This document shows, in pieces, positions 1-5,623 of a DNA stretch of 6,922 nucleotides; position 1 is the first letter of the stretch; every line of letters begins with the position of its first letter. This DNA is from Nitrososphaerales archaeon TH5896 (GTDB lineage Archaea; Thermoproteota; Nitrososphaeria; Nitrososphaerales; Nitrososphaeraceae), in assembly GCA_014523625.1 (NCBI GenBank), contig JAATVP010000121.1:1-6922 (forward strand), given 5' to 3'. The position numbers were made by a program, and so were the translations under genes. The notes under the pieces are model-generated. The model saw only the letters and a program-made list of their open reading frames with translations, was not told the origin of the DNA and searched no databases.

Positions 1-139
1 ACATTCGATTCTCTAAGCAGTTTCTGTGCTGCCATAATGAATGCTGCAGCGCTATCCTTGGAAGAGTTAATATCTACAGCTAATTGTTCTGCACTAGTTA
101 CTGCTAGATCCATTACTGATACGATCCCTGCCTCCTTGA
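1..139. repeat. 139-bp terminal direct repeat, left copy
   Basis: Bases 1-139 match 6784-6922 without a mismatch, in the same orientation, when read side by side. The repeat lies inside the RadA-like frame. Its odd length and its placement exactly at both window ends fit the k-mer overlap left by short-read assemblers on circular or looping contigs. A unit of 6783 bp results if the copies are merged. Confidence 0.95.
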
Positions 140-302
140 GCTTCTTTGCTGTTGTTGGGCCTACTCCATCAATGTCTTGTATTTCAAGGTCTATAGCAGA
201 CATTTTTTCGTTAGTATTGTATATAGTAGTTGAGTCATTATTATCAAGTTCAGAAGGATCTACACGAGGATCAGTTTGGACTTTTGTTTTTTTATCTGTC
301 AT
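1..302 (-). CDS. RadA N-terminal-like helix-hairpin-helix protein, runs off the left edge
   Basis: The minus-strand frame starts at ATG 302-300 and is open to base 1. It has a polar, acidic leader (residues 1-37) and then the N-terminal helix-hairpin-helix domain of archaeal RadA/Rad51: IQDIDGVGPTTAKKLKEAGI at 41-60, followed by VMDLAVTSAEQLAVDI and AAQKLLRESN to residue 100. In RadA this domain binds DNA and precedes the Walker-type ATPase core. Here nothing of the core is visible. If the two ends of the window join (139-base identity), the frame closes after Val101 with TGA at 6782-6780, giving a stand-alone 101-residue protein against roughly 320-390 for full RadA. So this is a real small HhH protein, a truncated radA, or a complete radA cut by a misassembly. 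The start is supported by a TATA box about 30 nt upstream. Domain identity is confident; the full-length form is not. Confidence 0.75.
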   Translation of the reverse strand, partial: MTDKKTKVQTDPRVDPSELDNNDSTTIYNTNEKMSAIDLEIQDIDGVGPTTAKKLKEAGIVSVMDLAVTSAEQLAVDINSSKDSAAAFIMAAQKLLRESN

Positions 303-330
303 TAACTAACATATTATTAATTATTGACAC

Positions 331-340
331 TTATTTAAAG
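331..340 (-). promoter_or_regulatory. TATA box for the RadA-like gene
   Basis: The minus strand reads CTTTAAATAA at 340-331, a close match to the archaeal TATA consensus. Its centre lies about 33 nt before the ATG at 302, so transcription would begin only a few bases upstream of the start codon, giving a leaderless or near-leaderless mRNA. No Shine-Dalgarno sequence is seen before the ATG, which agrees with that. Inferred from spacing and sequence only. Confidence 0.6.
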
Positions 341-352
341 GTCGAAGAACGA

Positions 353-368
353 GGGAGGGAGGGAGGGA
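353..368 (+). repeat. (GGGA)4 tandem repeat with G-quadruplex potential
   Basis: Four perfect GGGA units occupy 353-368 in otherwise AT-rich DNA. Four GGG runs separated by single A loops form the classic intramolecular G-quadruplex pattern on the plus strand and a C-rich partner on the minus strand. It sits between the stop of the broken membrane protein gene (370) and the TATA box of the RadA-like gene (331-340). A role in that promoter, or as a slippage-prone microsatellite, is inference. Confidence 0.85.
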
Positions 369-369
369 A

Positions 370-861
370 TCACGAGCTGAAACGACGTGTTATTGCAAGT
401 GACTCATGCTCTTTAAAGCATGATGACCATCCATACGCAACTATTGAACCCACTATGATGAGCAATCTCAGACCCATTGAATTCTCAAGCCCATCGTAGC
501 TAAGTCCAACACCTGCCACAGGCACACACAAAATTAATGCTATCATACTAAACGGCTTACTTGAAGCAAGTAATGACGAGCCAAATGCTAGCAAGAACAT
601 ACCTGGGATCGCAATCCAAGTCCATTGTGCCATAAACGAATCCGATATCAAGAATATTCCAAAAAGTGTTCCTATAACAACTAATTTTCTACGCTATGCA
701 CGAGTTGGCAGCAGGCCGATAAACGCAACTGGCAATGATCCGATCAGTAGTGATAAACCCACTTCGACATATCCAGTGATGATGACTACAAAGGGGATAG
801 CTGTGATCACAGCTCCGAAACGGGCATCCTGCCAGCTCCATACTGTATTGTTAGTTTTCAT
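370..861 (-). pseudogene. Multi-pass membrane protein gene interrupted by in-frame TAG (FUSC-like?)
   Basis: A single minus-strand frame runs from ATG 861 to TGA 372-370, with one internal TAG at 696-694 (codon 56). Before it lie two hydrophobic segments (FGAVITAIPFVVIITGYV and LSLLIGSLPVAFIGLL). After it the same frame continues at once with RRKLVVIGTLFGIFLI and three or four more membrane segments ending at VGSIVAYGWS. The TAG falls in a basic loop, PTRA-stop-RRK, as expected for a lost Gln, Glu or Trp codon rather than a gene boundary. ATG 861 is preferred over GTG 897 because GGAGAG precedes it at good spacing. The pattern resembles the N-terminal half of FUSC-type transporters, which are longer, so the C-terminal half also seems missing. 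Alternatives are two small membrane proteins (the second starting at TTG 651) or stop-codon readthrough. Family assignment is weak. Confidence 0.55.
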
Positions 862-863
862 GA

Positions 864-874
864 TCTCTCCAGTT
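864..874 (-). promoter_or_regulatory. Shine-Dalgarno before the membrane protein ATG 861
   Basis: The minus strand reads ACTGGAGAGATC immediately before ATG 861. GGAG lies about five bases from the ATG, the usual spacing. It supports ATG 861 over the GTG at 897, whose upstream sequence has no purine-rich site. Confidence 0.5.
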
Positions 875-1102
875 GGAAGCGCATGTACGCATTTCACATG
901 TTACTTATTAGTTATATCCAATTTTGAATATACTACCGAGGGGGCTTTGGCAGTAATATGCCCAATATAAATAACATTACAATACAATAGACGACACTTT
1001 AACATAGAGCATTTATCTGAAAAACATGTAACAATTATCTCAATGGATAAGTCACATTCATCCAAATTCAAAATATAAAATCAAGAAGATAGAATAGGAA
1101 TA

Positions 1103-1117
1103 TTGAAATAAAATTAA
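1103..1117 (+). promoter_or_regulatory. Possible TATA region for the PsbP-like gene
   Basis: GAAATAAAATTAAAC lies about 27 nt before the TTG at 1137, the distance expected for a leaderless archaeal transcript. A second AT-rich element, CTATTATAT at 1118-1126, is closer and would put the transcript start inside the gene. The choice between them is uncertain. Confidence 0.3.
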
Positions 1118-1136
1118 ACTATTATATCCAGTTACT

Positions 1137-1880
1137 TTGAAGGAGGTATACTGGCGGCGGCAGCAAAAAATAATACATTTTAACCCACGGGTTATAATAT
1201 ATGGCTTGATTTTGCTTATGATCTTTATAAATTCACATCCATATCTAGCTCAACAATTCTCAGCGGCCGGCCAGGTTTATTTTGACTTTGACGGGAATTC
1301 ATCTAAAGTAAGTTATCAGACGTACGAAAATATGACTGCAGGCATACGAATCAAGTACCCTTCGAATTGGAACATGCTTGAAAATTTGGGAAATGTTTCA
1401 AGCAATAATATAATAGCAGACTTTTATCTTACTGGGATCGAAGGTATACGTAGCTATTCTGAGAACGCAAATGTTGTCATATTAAATCAGAGTGAATATT
1501 TACAGAATATTATGAAAAAATATTTGGATACTAATGTTGATTCATTTGCTATTCAGCCAACTAAACCGATTGCTAGTACAACTGATGATTCTAAATCTAC
1601 CAAATTTCTGATAAATGAAACCTTGAATTCTACGATTGCTCATCTAAGGCAAACTTTTGATAACGTTACCTTATTGCAATCTGTTCCCACAGTAATATCA
1701 GGACTACCAGGATATCAGATTACATATTTAATAACTAATAACATATCCGATATTAAACAGACACAGGCCTGGACTTTCAAAGATAATAAATGGTATGTGG
1801 TAACGTATTCTGCACAACCCTCAGCTTATTACAGTCCAGCTACGGCTATTAATATAATTAACAGTCTTGTTTTAAGGTAG
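1137..1880 (+). CDS. Secreted PsbP-like protein
   Basis: A 247-residue exported protein. Residues 1-18 are polar and basic (WRRQQK), 19-33 are a hydrophobic core (VIIYGLILLMIFI), and a signal-peptidase-like site follows near YLA-QQ (residue 38). The mature part carries the pattern I associate with thaumarchaeal PsbP-like proteins: YENMTAGIRIKYPSNW at 63-78, VISGLPGYQITYL at 186-198, and an end segment AWTFKDNKWYVVTYSAQPS at 211-229 followed by an amphipathic helix. Function is unknown; in plants PsbP is a photosystem II subunit, which cannot apply here. Eight N-x-S/T sequons suggest surface glycosylation. The start is TTG, since no ATG exists before the signal core; ATG at residue 28 would destroy the signal peptide. 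A perfect AGGAGGT lies inside codons 2-4 and cannot serve this start. The gene stands alone on the plus strand, flanked by decayed genes. Confidence 0.75.
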   Translation: MKEVYWRRQQKIIHFNPRVIIYGLILLMIFINSHPYLAQQFSAAGQVYFDFDGNSSKVSYQTYENMTAGIRIKYPSNWNMLENLGNVSSNNIIADFYLTGIEGIRSYSENANVVILNQSEYLQNIMKKYLDTNVDSFAIQPTKPIASTTDDSKSTKFLINETLNSTIAHLRQTFDNVTLLQSVPTVISGLPGYQITYLITNNISDIKQTQAWTFKDNKWYVVTYSAQPSAYYSPATAINIINSLVLR

Positions 1881-1918
1881 TAAGCTAGACTCCTAATCAT
1901 TACAGATGCACCTTGCTA

Positions 1919-1947
1919 AGTCAATCAACCTAGATTGGTTTTTGACT
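1919..1947 (+). terminator. Hairpin with T-run after the PsbP-like gene
   Basis: AGTCAA (1919-1924) pairs with TTGACT (1942-1947), and inside it AACC (1927-1930) pairs with GGTT (1937-1940) around a six-base loop. A run of five T (1939-1943) lies in the 3' arm. It begins 39 bases after the PsbP-like stop. Archaeal terminators rely mainly on T-runs, so a terminator role is plausible but unproven; it could also be a protein-binding inverted repeat. Confidence 0.4.
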
Positions 1948-2044
1948 ATGATATTAGAAAGACATAAAGATATGTGTTCACATTGAAGAACCAAACAAGA
2001 ACTATACATGGATAGCTTCTCCGTCTCGGACTATTAATACAATA

Positions 2045-2162
2045 TTATTCTTCAACAGCTCCAAATGCGCGTTTATAGAACTCAATAGCATCCGATGCGC
2101 CCTTCACTACTAAGTATGATATGTGACAGAATAGAATCCCTCGGGATCGCCTTAACAACCAT
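2045..2162 (-). pseudogene. Decayed N-terminal fragment of a PhnB-like VOC (glyoxalase fold) protein
   Basis: Three consecutive frames on the minus strand together spell the start of a PhnB-like VOC protein. MVVKAIP begins at ATG 2162. EGFYSVT continues in the next frame (2142-2122). YLVVKGASDAIEFYKRAFGA then runs from 2116 in the third frame, with two or three more residues before TAA at 2047-2045. In intact family members these pieces form one stretch (VKPIPEGYxxVTPYLVVxGAxxAIxFYKxAFGA), so one base was lost after the Pro codon and the frame shifted again (net +2 or -1) before YLVV. Only the first quarter of a roughly 150-residue protein is left; no later VOC strand is recognisable downstream. 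Members of this fold include glyoxalase-like and antibiotic-binding proteins; this one's former function is unknown. Recognition rests on remembered consensus. Confidence 0.65.
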
Positions 2163-2290
2163 CTTAATCTATTTGGAATATGAATATTTAGTATAAGAGT
2201 TACTAGATATATTCAAAAATGGATATTGATAAAAGTAGTTTGAAGTATAACCAGAAAAAAGGGTTGGTAGGTCTTACTACTTAAATTTCA

Positions 2291-2552
2291 TTATCTTCCT
2301 ATACACAGACCACTTGGATTACTTGTCTCACAGCTGTTGTCTGCATACTGATTTGCATTGATGTTTGTTGGTAGTCCGTTTGCATTGTTAAGGTCAATTA
2401 CATTCTCAAGTACGTTATTGACTGATATTGTATTCTGTGTGCTCTGTCCATCAAGGAATACTCCATTCTGACTTCCAACTACATTATTCATTCATTCCTG
2501 CTAACAAGTTGCCATTCATAAGGTTTGAGTCTATAACAAAACCTGTACTCGA
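2291..2552 (-). pseudogene. C-terminal remnant of a parallel beta-helix protein, frameshifted
   Basis: From 2491 to the stop at 2293-2291 the minus strand encodes MNNVVGSQNGVFLDGQSTQN and a continuing Asn/Gly-rich segment that ends with a Cys-containing tail, CETSNPSGLCIGR. This is the rung-like pattern of right-handed parallel beta-helix (NosD/pectate-lyase-like) secreted proteins. Upstream, in another frame, STGFVIDSNLMNGNLLAG (about 2549-2498) continues the same pattern and joins it exactly if one of three ATTC units at 2486-2497 is removed. So a four-base duplication broke the gene. Further upstream the frame meets TAG at 2570-2568 and the beta-helix pattern ends, meaning that most of the gene (such proteins have several hundred residues) is gone. 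The 66-residue open stretch starting at ATG 2491 is unlikely to be a gene of its own. Confidence 0.65.
2486..2497. repeat. (ATTC)3 tetranucleotide repeat in the beta-helix remnant
   Basis: Three ATTC units on the plus strand (GAAT on the coding strand). Two units would keep the beta-helix frame open, three break it. This is the typical product of replication slippage and could be either a decay mutation or a length-variable switch. Confidence 0.8.
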
Positions 2553-2555
2553 GTG

Positions 2556-2569
2556 AGAGTGATCACTCT
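2556..2569. repeat. 14-bp perfect palindrome
   Basis: AGAGTGATCACTCT equals its own reverse complement. It lies at the upstream edge of the beta-helix remnant and 51 bases beyond the kinase stop. Just before it on the minus strand is a T5 run (2579-2575), so the pair may end the thpR-cca-kinase transcript. It could instead be a dimeric regulator site or a recombination scar. Confidence 0.6.
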
Positions 2570-2574
2570 ACTGG

Positions 2575-2579
2575 AAAAA
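2575..2579 (-). terminator. T-run after the kinase gene
   Basis: The minus strand carries CTATTTTTCC about 40 bases after the kinase stop, followed by the 14-bp palindrome. Oligo-T is the main archaeal termination signal. With nothing intact downstream on this strand until the RadA-like region, this is a reasonable operon end. Only five T, so support is modest. Confidence 0.3.
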
Positions 2580-2619
2580 TAGTATATCATCATTGATAAG
2601 AATTCAATTTATGCTAATA

Positions 2620-3402
2620 TCAAACACTCTTTGAAAGGGTTTGTATTAAGGAATCAAAATTTGTAACATTCTGATCTCTCTTATATGCTCTTAGTTTCTC
2701 GATAATGCCGTCTTTAGACAAAAGATTCAGTATGTTATTTATATAATGTGAAATCATTCCACTTATGAATAGCGATTGACTTGCAGAAGTTACATTATTA
2801 GATTTCTTCTTATTTAAGCTCGTACTCTCAAAATCTATAATGCTAACACGATCTGAATACGAAACAATTATGTGATAATTCAAATTACTTAATTCTCCAT
2901 GATTAATATTTGCCATATCCAAAATAAAGCATTGTTTTAGTATATTAGTAACAATATTTAATACTCTATACTTGTCAAGATATTGTTGTCGAATCCAATC
3001 AATAATACTTAAACCATCGATAAATTCCATGATAATTAGATTTTCTGAGAATTTAAATAATTTAGGACCTATACCAATTGTATTTACTATCTGGTGTATT
3101 GAAGCTTCTCTTAACATCGTCATCCTATTTGCATCCATTCTTCTAATCTTTAAAGCGTATGTTTTATTTTTGATCCTAACTTTAAGTACTATACTGACTG
3201 AACCTTTGCCTAAGATTGATACTTTACCAATCTGAGTGTTTCCTTCAAATATGATATCAGTTATCCCTAAATTTTGTATCTCTCCAATACGTTTGATGAA
3301 TTCATTCGTACTCAGATTGGGATATGAAATGATCTTAGCAAGATTATATAAATCCGGATCAATATTATCAGAAAAATATCTTTTCAATTGTAGTGAGTTC
3401 AT
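2620..3402 (-). CDS. Archaeal RIO-like Ser/Thr protein kinase (COG2112-like)
   Basis: A 260-residue predicted protein kinase. Residues 1-55 form a helical N-terminal extension. The kinase lobes follow: glycine loop LGKGSVSIVLKV (64-75), ATP-anchoring Lys85 in YALKIRR, Glu99 of helix C in MLREASI, hinge IIMEFIDG (123-130), catalytic loop INHGELSNLNYHIIV (166-180) and metal-binding IIDFEST (188-194). The last two differ from HRD/DFG: HGE replaces the catalytic Asp with Glu170, and DFE replaces DFG. I believe the DFES motif followed by NVTS is characteristic of the small archaeal COG2112 kinase group rather than a sign of decay. The substrate is unknown. The ATG lies 35 bases inside the 3' end of cca, so the two are probably translated from one message. 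That suggests a link to tRNA maturation, by inference only. Confidence 0.75.
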   Translation of the reverse strand: MNSLQLKRYFSDNIDPDLYNLAKIISYPNLSTNEFIKRIGEIQNLGITDIIFEGNTQIGKVSILGKGSVSIVLKVRIKNKTYALKIRRMDANRMTMLREASIHQIVNTIGIGPKLFKFSENLIIMEFIDGLSIIDWIRQQYLDKYRVLNIVTNILKQCFILDMANINHGELSNLNYHIIVSYSDRVSIIDFESTSLNKKKSNNVTSASQSLFISGMISHYINNILNLLSKDGIIEKLRAYKRDQNVTNFDSLIQTLSKSV

Positions 3403-4738
3403 TAATTGCTTTCTTCACCAAACGTGTAAATTTAGCTTCGTTTGCAGTATAAATTTGTGTTTTATTCCCGAGGTCAGGAACAAGACCCTTAGTAATACCT
3501 ATACTATCAATTCGTTCATTTAAGAGAAATCTAACATATTCTCTTGCATTGGTAGCCTTTCTCGCTATCAAGGTGGTTATTTGCATCTCATTATTAATCC
3601 ACATTAATCGTGCAACATTATTACTTTTTGAAATAAACTTGCTAGAATCGTGTTTCCTTGAAACCTTTGGACCAGTTTTTACCATGTATGATGGTAGAGT
3701 TATTGATTCTAACAAAAATATGAAAGCTGCTTCTGTCTTCTCGTCAGTAGTACATGTACTCTTTATAACATTAAACCCTTCAAGCGTCAATTGCTTGGAA
3801 ATAGCGTTCATACTCTTTTTAAGTTGACCCCAAATCACATCTGGGCTGCGTTCTCTGTAGTTAAAACTTACTACTAGTATATTTGGATATATCTCTGACA
3901 AATTATTGGCAGTTCCTTCCCTCTCTTGACGTAAGAAGAATTCTATCGATGGTTTATTTAGAAATGCTCTTGCTGCTAATACAAATTTACCAAAGTTCTC
4001 TACTGAAATTGCTGTCCCTAAGTTTCTCTTAGGATCTATTGGATCCAATATAATTACAGAATGCTTGAATGTTTTCTTTACAGTTTCCTCATTTATTGGA
4101 TCCATCGAGATTATGATTTTATCCTCTTGCATATTAGATAATGCTTCTAAAGTAGATTGAAATGAACCGTACTTGAGTATTAATACTTCTGTCACATATC
4201 CACTAAAACCATTTTTAGCAATTTCAGCTCCATATATTCCCAAGGATTTTAGAAATTTCTTTAACAGCCTTACTTGATCCCTTTTCTCCTCGTTAAGCTT
4301 CATTGTAACATACTCTGTATGAAATGGTGATCTATCAGCTGCACTTATCCAATTCCATTTTTCAACATCGTAACAAGGGACTATATTTACTCTTATTCCT
4401 TGAACAATTGCCTCAACGTACGGATGATCAGAATATCTCAGATACGGTTGATATTGTTTAAGTGATTCCAGTCCTATTTGCTTGCCAAGTAATTCAAATT
4501 CTTCCTCTTTCATAGAACTGTTCATTTTGACGAATATATCAATATCTACATCACCTTTAAGCCAAGTTCCTTTTGCATAGGATCCTCCTAAGACTACATC
4601 CTTAATTTTTGTAGAGGATGCATATTTGATTATACTTTCCTTGACTTCTTTTGCAACAGAGGATATTTTTTTTTCCTCTCCTTGCGTAGGTTTAGATAGT
4701 TCTAATGCTTTTAGGAGAACTGAGTTCAATTGGCTCAT
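3368..4738 (-). CDS. cca: Archaeal class I CCA-adding tRNA nucleotidyltransferase
   Basis: A 456-residue enzyme that builds or repairs the CCA end of tRNA from CTP and ATP without a nucleic acid template; the length fits the archaeal family (about 440-460). The nucleotidyltransferase signature is complete at GGSYAKGTWLKGDVDIDIFV (51-70), with metal-binding Asp65 and Asp67. Further landmarks are VNIVPCYDV (117-125), the conserved DRSPFH (135-140), GIYGAEIAKNGFSGYVTEVL (167-186) in the central domain, and DPIDPKRN (232-239). The position that holds the third carboxylate in the A. fulgidus enzyme (in VDVVPCY) is Asn118 here. That may be lineage-typical or functionally relevant. The start ATG overlaps the thpR stop by four bases (ATGA), which fixes it and indicates translational coupling. 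The kinase gene starts inside its 3' end. Its essential function argues for chromosomal origin. Confidence 0.95.
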   Translation of the reverse strand: MSQLNSVLLKALELSKPTQGEEKKISSVAKEVKESIIKYASSTKIKDVVLGGSYAKGTWLKGDVDIDIFVKMNSSMKEEEFELLGKQIGLESLKQYQPYLRYSDHPYVEAIVQGIRVNIVPCYDVEKWNWISAADRSPFHTEYVTMKLNEEKRDQVRLLKKFLKSLGIYGAEIAKNGFSGYVTEVLILKYGSFQSTLEALSNMQEDKIIISMDPINEETVKKTFKHSVIILDPIDPKRNLGTAISVENFGKFVLAARAFLNKPSIEFFLRQEREGTANNLSEIYPNILVVSFNYRERSPDVIWGQLKKSMNAISKQLTLEGFNVIKSTCTTDEKTEAAFIFLLESITLPSYMVKTGPKVSRKHDSSKFISKSNNVARLMWINNEMQITTLIARKATNAREYVRFLLNERIDSIGITKGLVPDLGNKTQIYTANEAKFTRLVKKAINELTTIEKIFF

Positions 4739-5307
4739 TTTGCATGAACTGTAAGTATATTTGAATAAATCGGGCCCTGTGATGTAAGATCACTTTTTTT
4801 TAAATGAAACCTATCTATAGTGTCAGCACCAAAGATTCTGTTTCCCATCAAATTAGATAAAGTATCAAAATCTATTTTTACCTGTTTTTTCAGACGAAAT
4901 AGTGTTAAATGAGGTACAAAGATCTGGTCTATTCTAAGTCCAAATTCTTCCAGATCCAATGTTGATGAAATAGTATAACTAAGATTCATCATTTTCCTTT
5001 TCCCATCATCATCAATCCCTACCCATATAATTCTGGGAAAGTTCTTGTTAGGAAATGCCCCGATATTATTGTACAATATCTTAAATGATTCAAATTTGAC
5101 TCTCAATAGTTTCTCAGTAATACTTTTTACAATATCTTTATGTATTTCACCCAAAAATAGAATTGTGAAATGAAATTTGTCTTTTTCTATCGGCTTAACC
5201 ACACTTAAATCCCATCTAATGCTAGATGCCATTTCTTTTTGAAGATGCTCTAGAGCAGTAGTATTTGATGCATCCATGGCAATAAACGTTCGTATAATAT
5301 CATGCAA
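4735..5307 (-). CDS. thpR: RNA 2',3'-cyclic phosphodiesterase (LigT/2H family)
   Basis: A 190-residue 2H phosphoesterase, the usual length. Both catalytic HxT motifs are present: HFT at 46-48 in KFHFTILFLGE and HLT at 133-135 in VPHLTLFRLKK. The first strand, IIRTFIAMD, matches the family N-terminus (MRxFIAID). The family hydrolyses RNA 2',3'-cyclic phosphates to 2'-phosphomonoesters and has weak 2'-5' ligase activity in vitro. The start is taken as TTG 5307, because ATG 5277 would cut off the first strand and ATG 5303 is out of frame. It is the first gene of an operon; its stop overlaps the cca start by four bases. The pairing fits a job in cleaning or remodelling tRNA or intron ends, though that is inference. 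A TATA-like box lies upstream. Confidence 0.9.
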   Translation of the reverse strand: MHDIIRTFIAMDASNTTALEHLQKEMASSIRWDLSVVKPIEKDKFHFTILFLGEIHKDIVKSITEKLLRVKFESFKILYNNIGAFPNKNFPRIIWVGIDDDGKRKMMNLSYTISSTLDLEEFGLRIDQIFVPHLTLFRLKKQVKIDFDTLSNLMGNRIFGADTIDRFHLKKSDLTSQGPIYSNILTVHAK

Positions 5308-5335
5308 TCGAGTATACCATCAGACGATCTGTAAC

Positions 5336-5345
5336 TTTATAATAT
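5336..5345 (-). promoter_or_regulatory. TATA box for the thpR-cca-kinase operon
   Basis: The minus strand reads AATATTATAAAG around 5347-5336, preceded by the purine-rich stretch AGAGAAAG that could act as a BRE. Its centre is about 34 nt before TTG 5307, so the transcript would begin within about ten bases of the start. No competing TATA-like element sits at better spacing. Confidence 0.5.
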
Positions 5346-5598
5346 TCTTTCTCTGTTATGCAGATAGATATATTTCTAGCTGCATCCTGATAATGTAGCA
5401 TATATATGCAGAATGTAGAATAGACTATTAATAGCCTATCTAATTATTAATGCCCTGATATAAAAAAGCTCAATTAATATTATTGGACTCAAAACTGATT
5501 TAATATATCGAAATGACCTCATTTTATGTTAGTATTTGATAAATCTACAAACGCTCATAACTCAATTACTTTTTGCAATACGTTCATACTTTGGTGAG

Positions 5599-5622
5599 TA
5601 ACATTCTAACATTCTAACATTG
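5599..5622. repeat. Three tandem 8-bp repeats upstream of fen1
   Basis: TAACATTC, TAACATTC and TAACATTG follow one another without spacers. The array ends one base before a TATA-like sequence (5624-5633), where archaeal BRE or activator sites lie. It could be a regulator-binding array for fen1 or simple slippage. Confidence 0.7.
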
Positions 5623-5623
5623 T

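Noticed and set aside
37..309. Plus-strand open frame of 90 codons across the RadA-like region
   Set aside because: Composition-driven shadow of the minus-strand RadA-like gene, which has a recognisable domain and a promoter.
694..696. Pyrrolysine at the TAG in the membrane protein
   Set aside because: No pylT or pylS is in the window, the lineage is not known for Pyl, and a membrane protein loop is not a typical Pyl context. Nonsense mutation is simpler.
2002..2055. Short minus-strand reading LKNNIVLIVRDGEAIHV ending in TAG, overlapping the end of the VOC fragment
   Set aside because: Only 17 codons from a TTG, with no recognised family; it looks protein-like but is too short to support a gene. 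Possibly the tail of another decayed gene.
2575..2605. C/D-box RNA: ATGATGA resembling a C box on the minus strand near 2592-2586
   Set aside because: No CTGA D box at suitable distance and no terminal stem.
2972..3827. Plus-strand open frames opposite the kinase and cca genes
   Set aside because: They are antisense shadows of well-supported genes and show no family pattern of their own.
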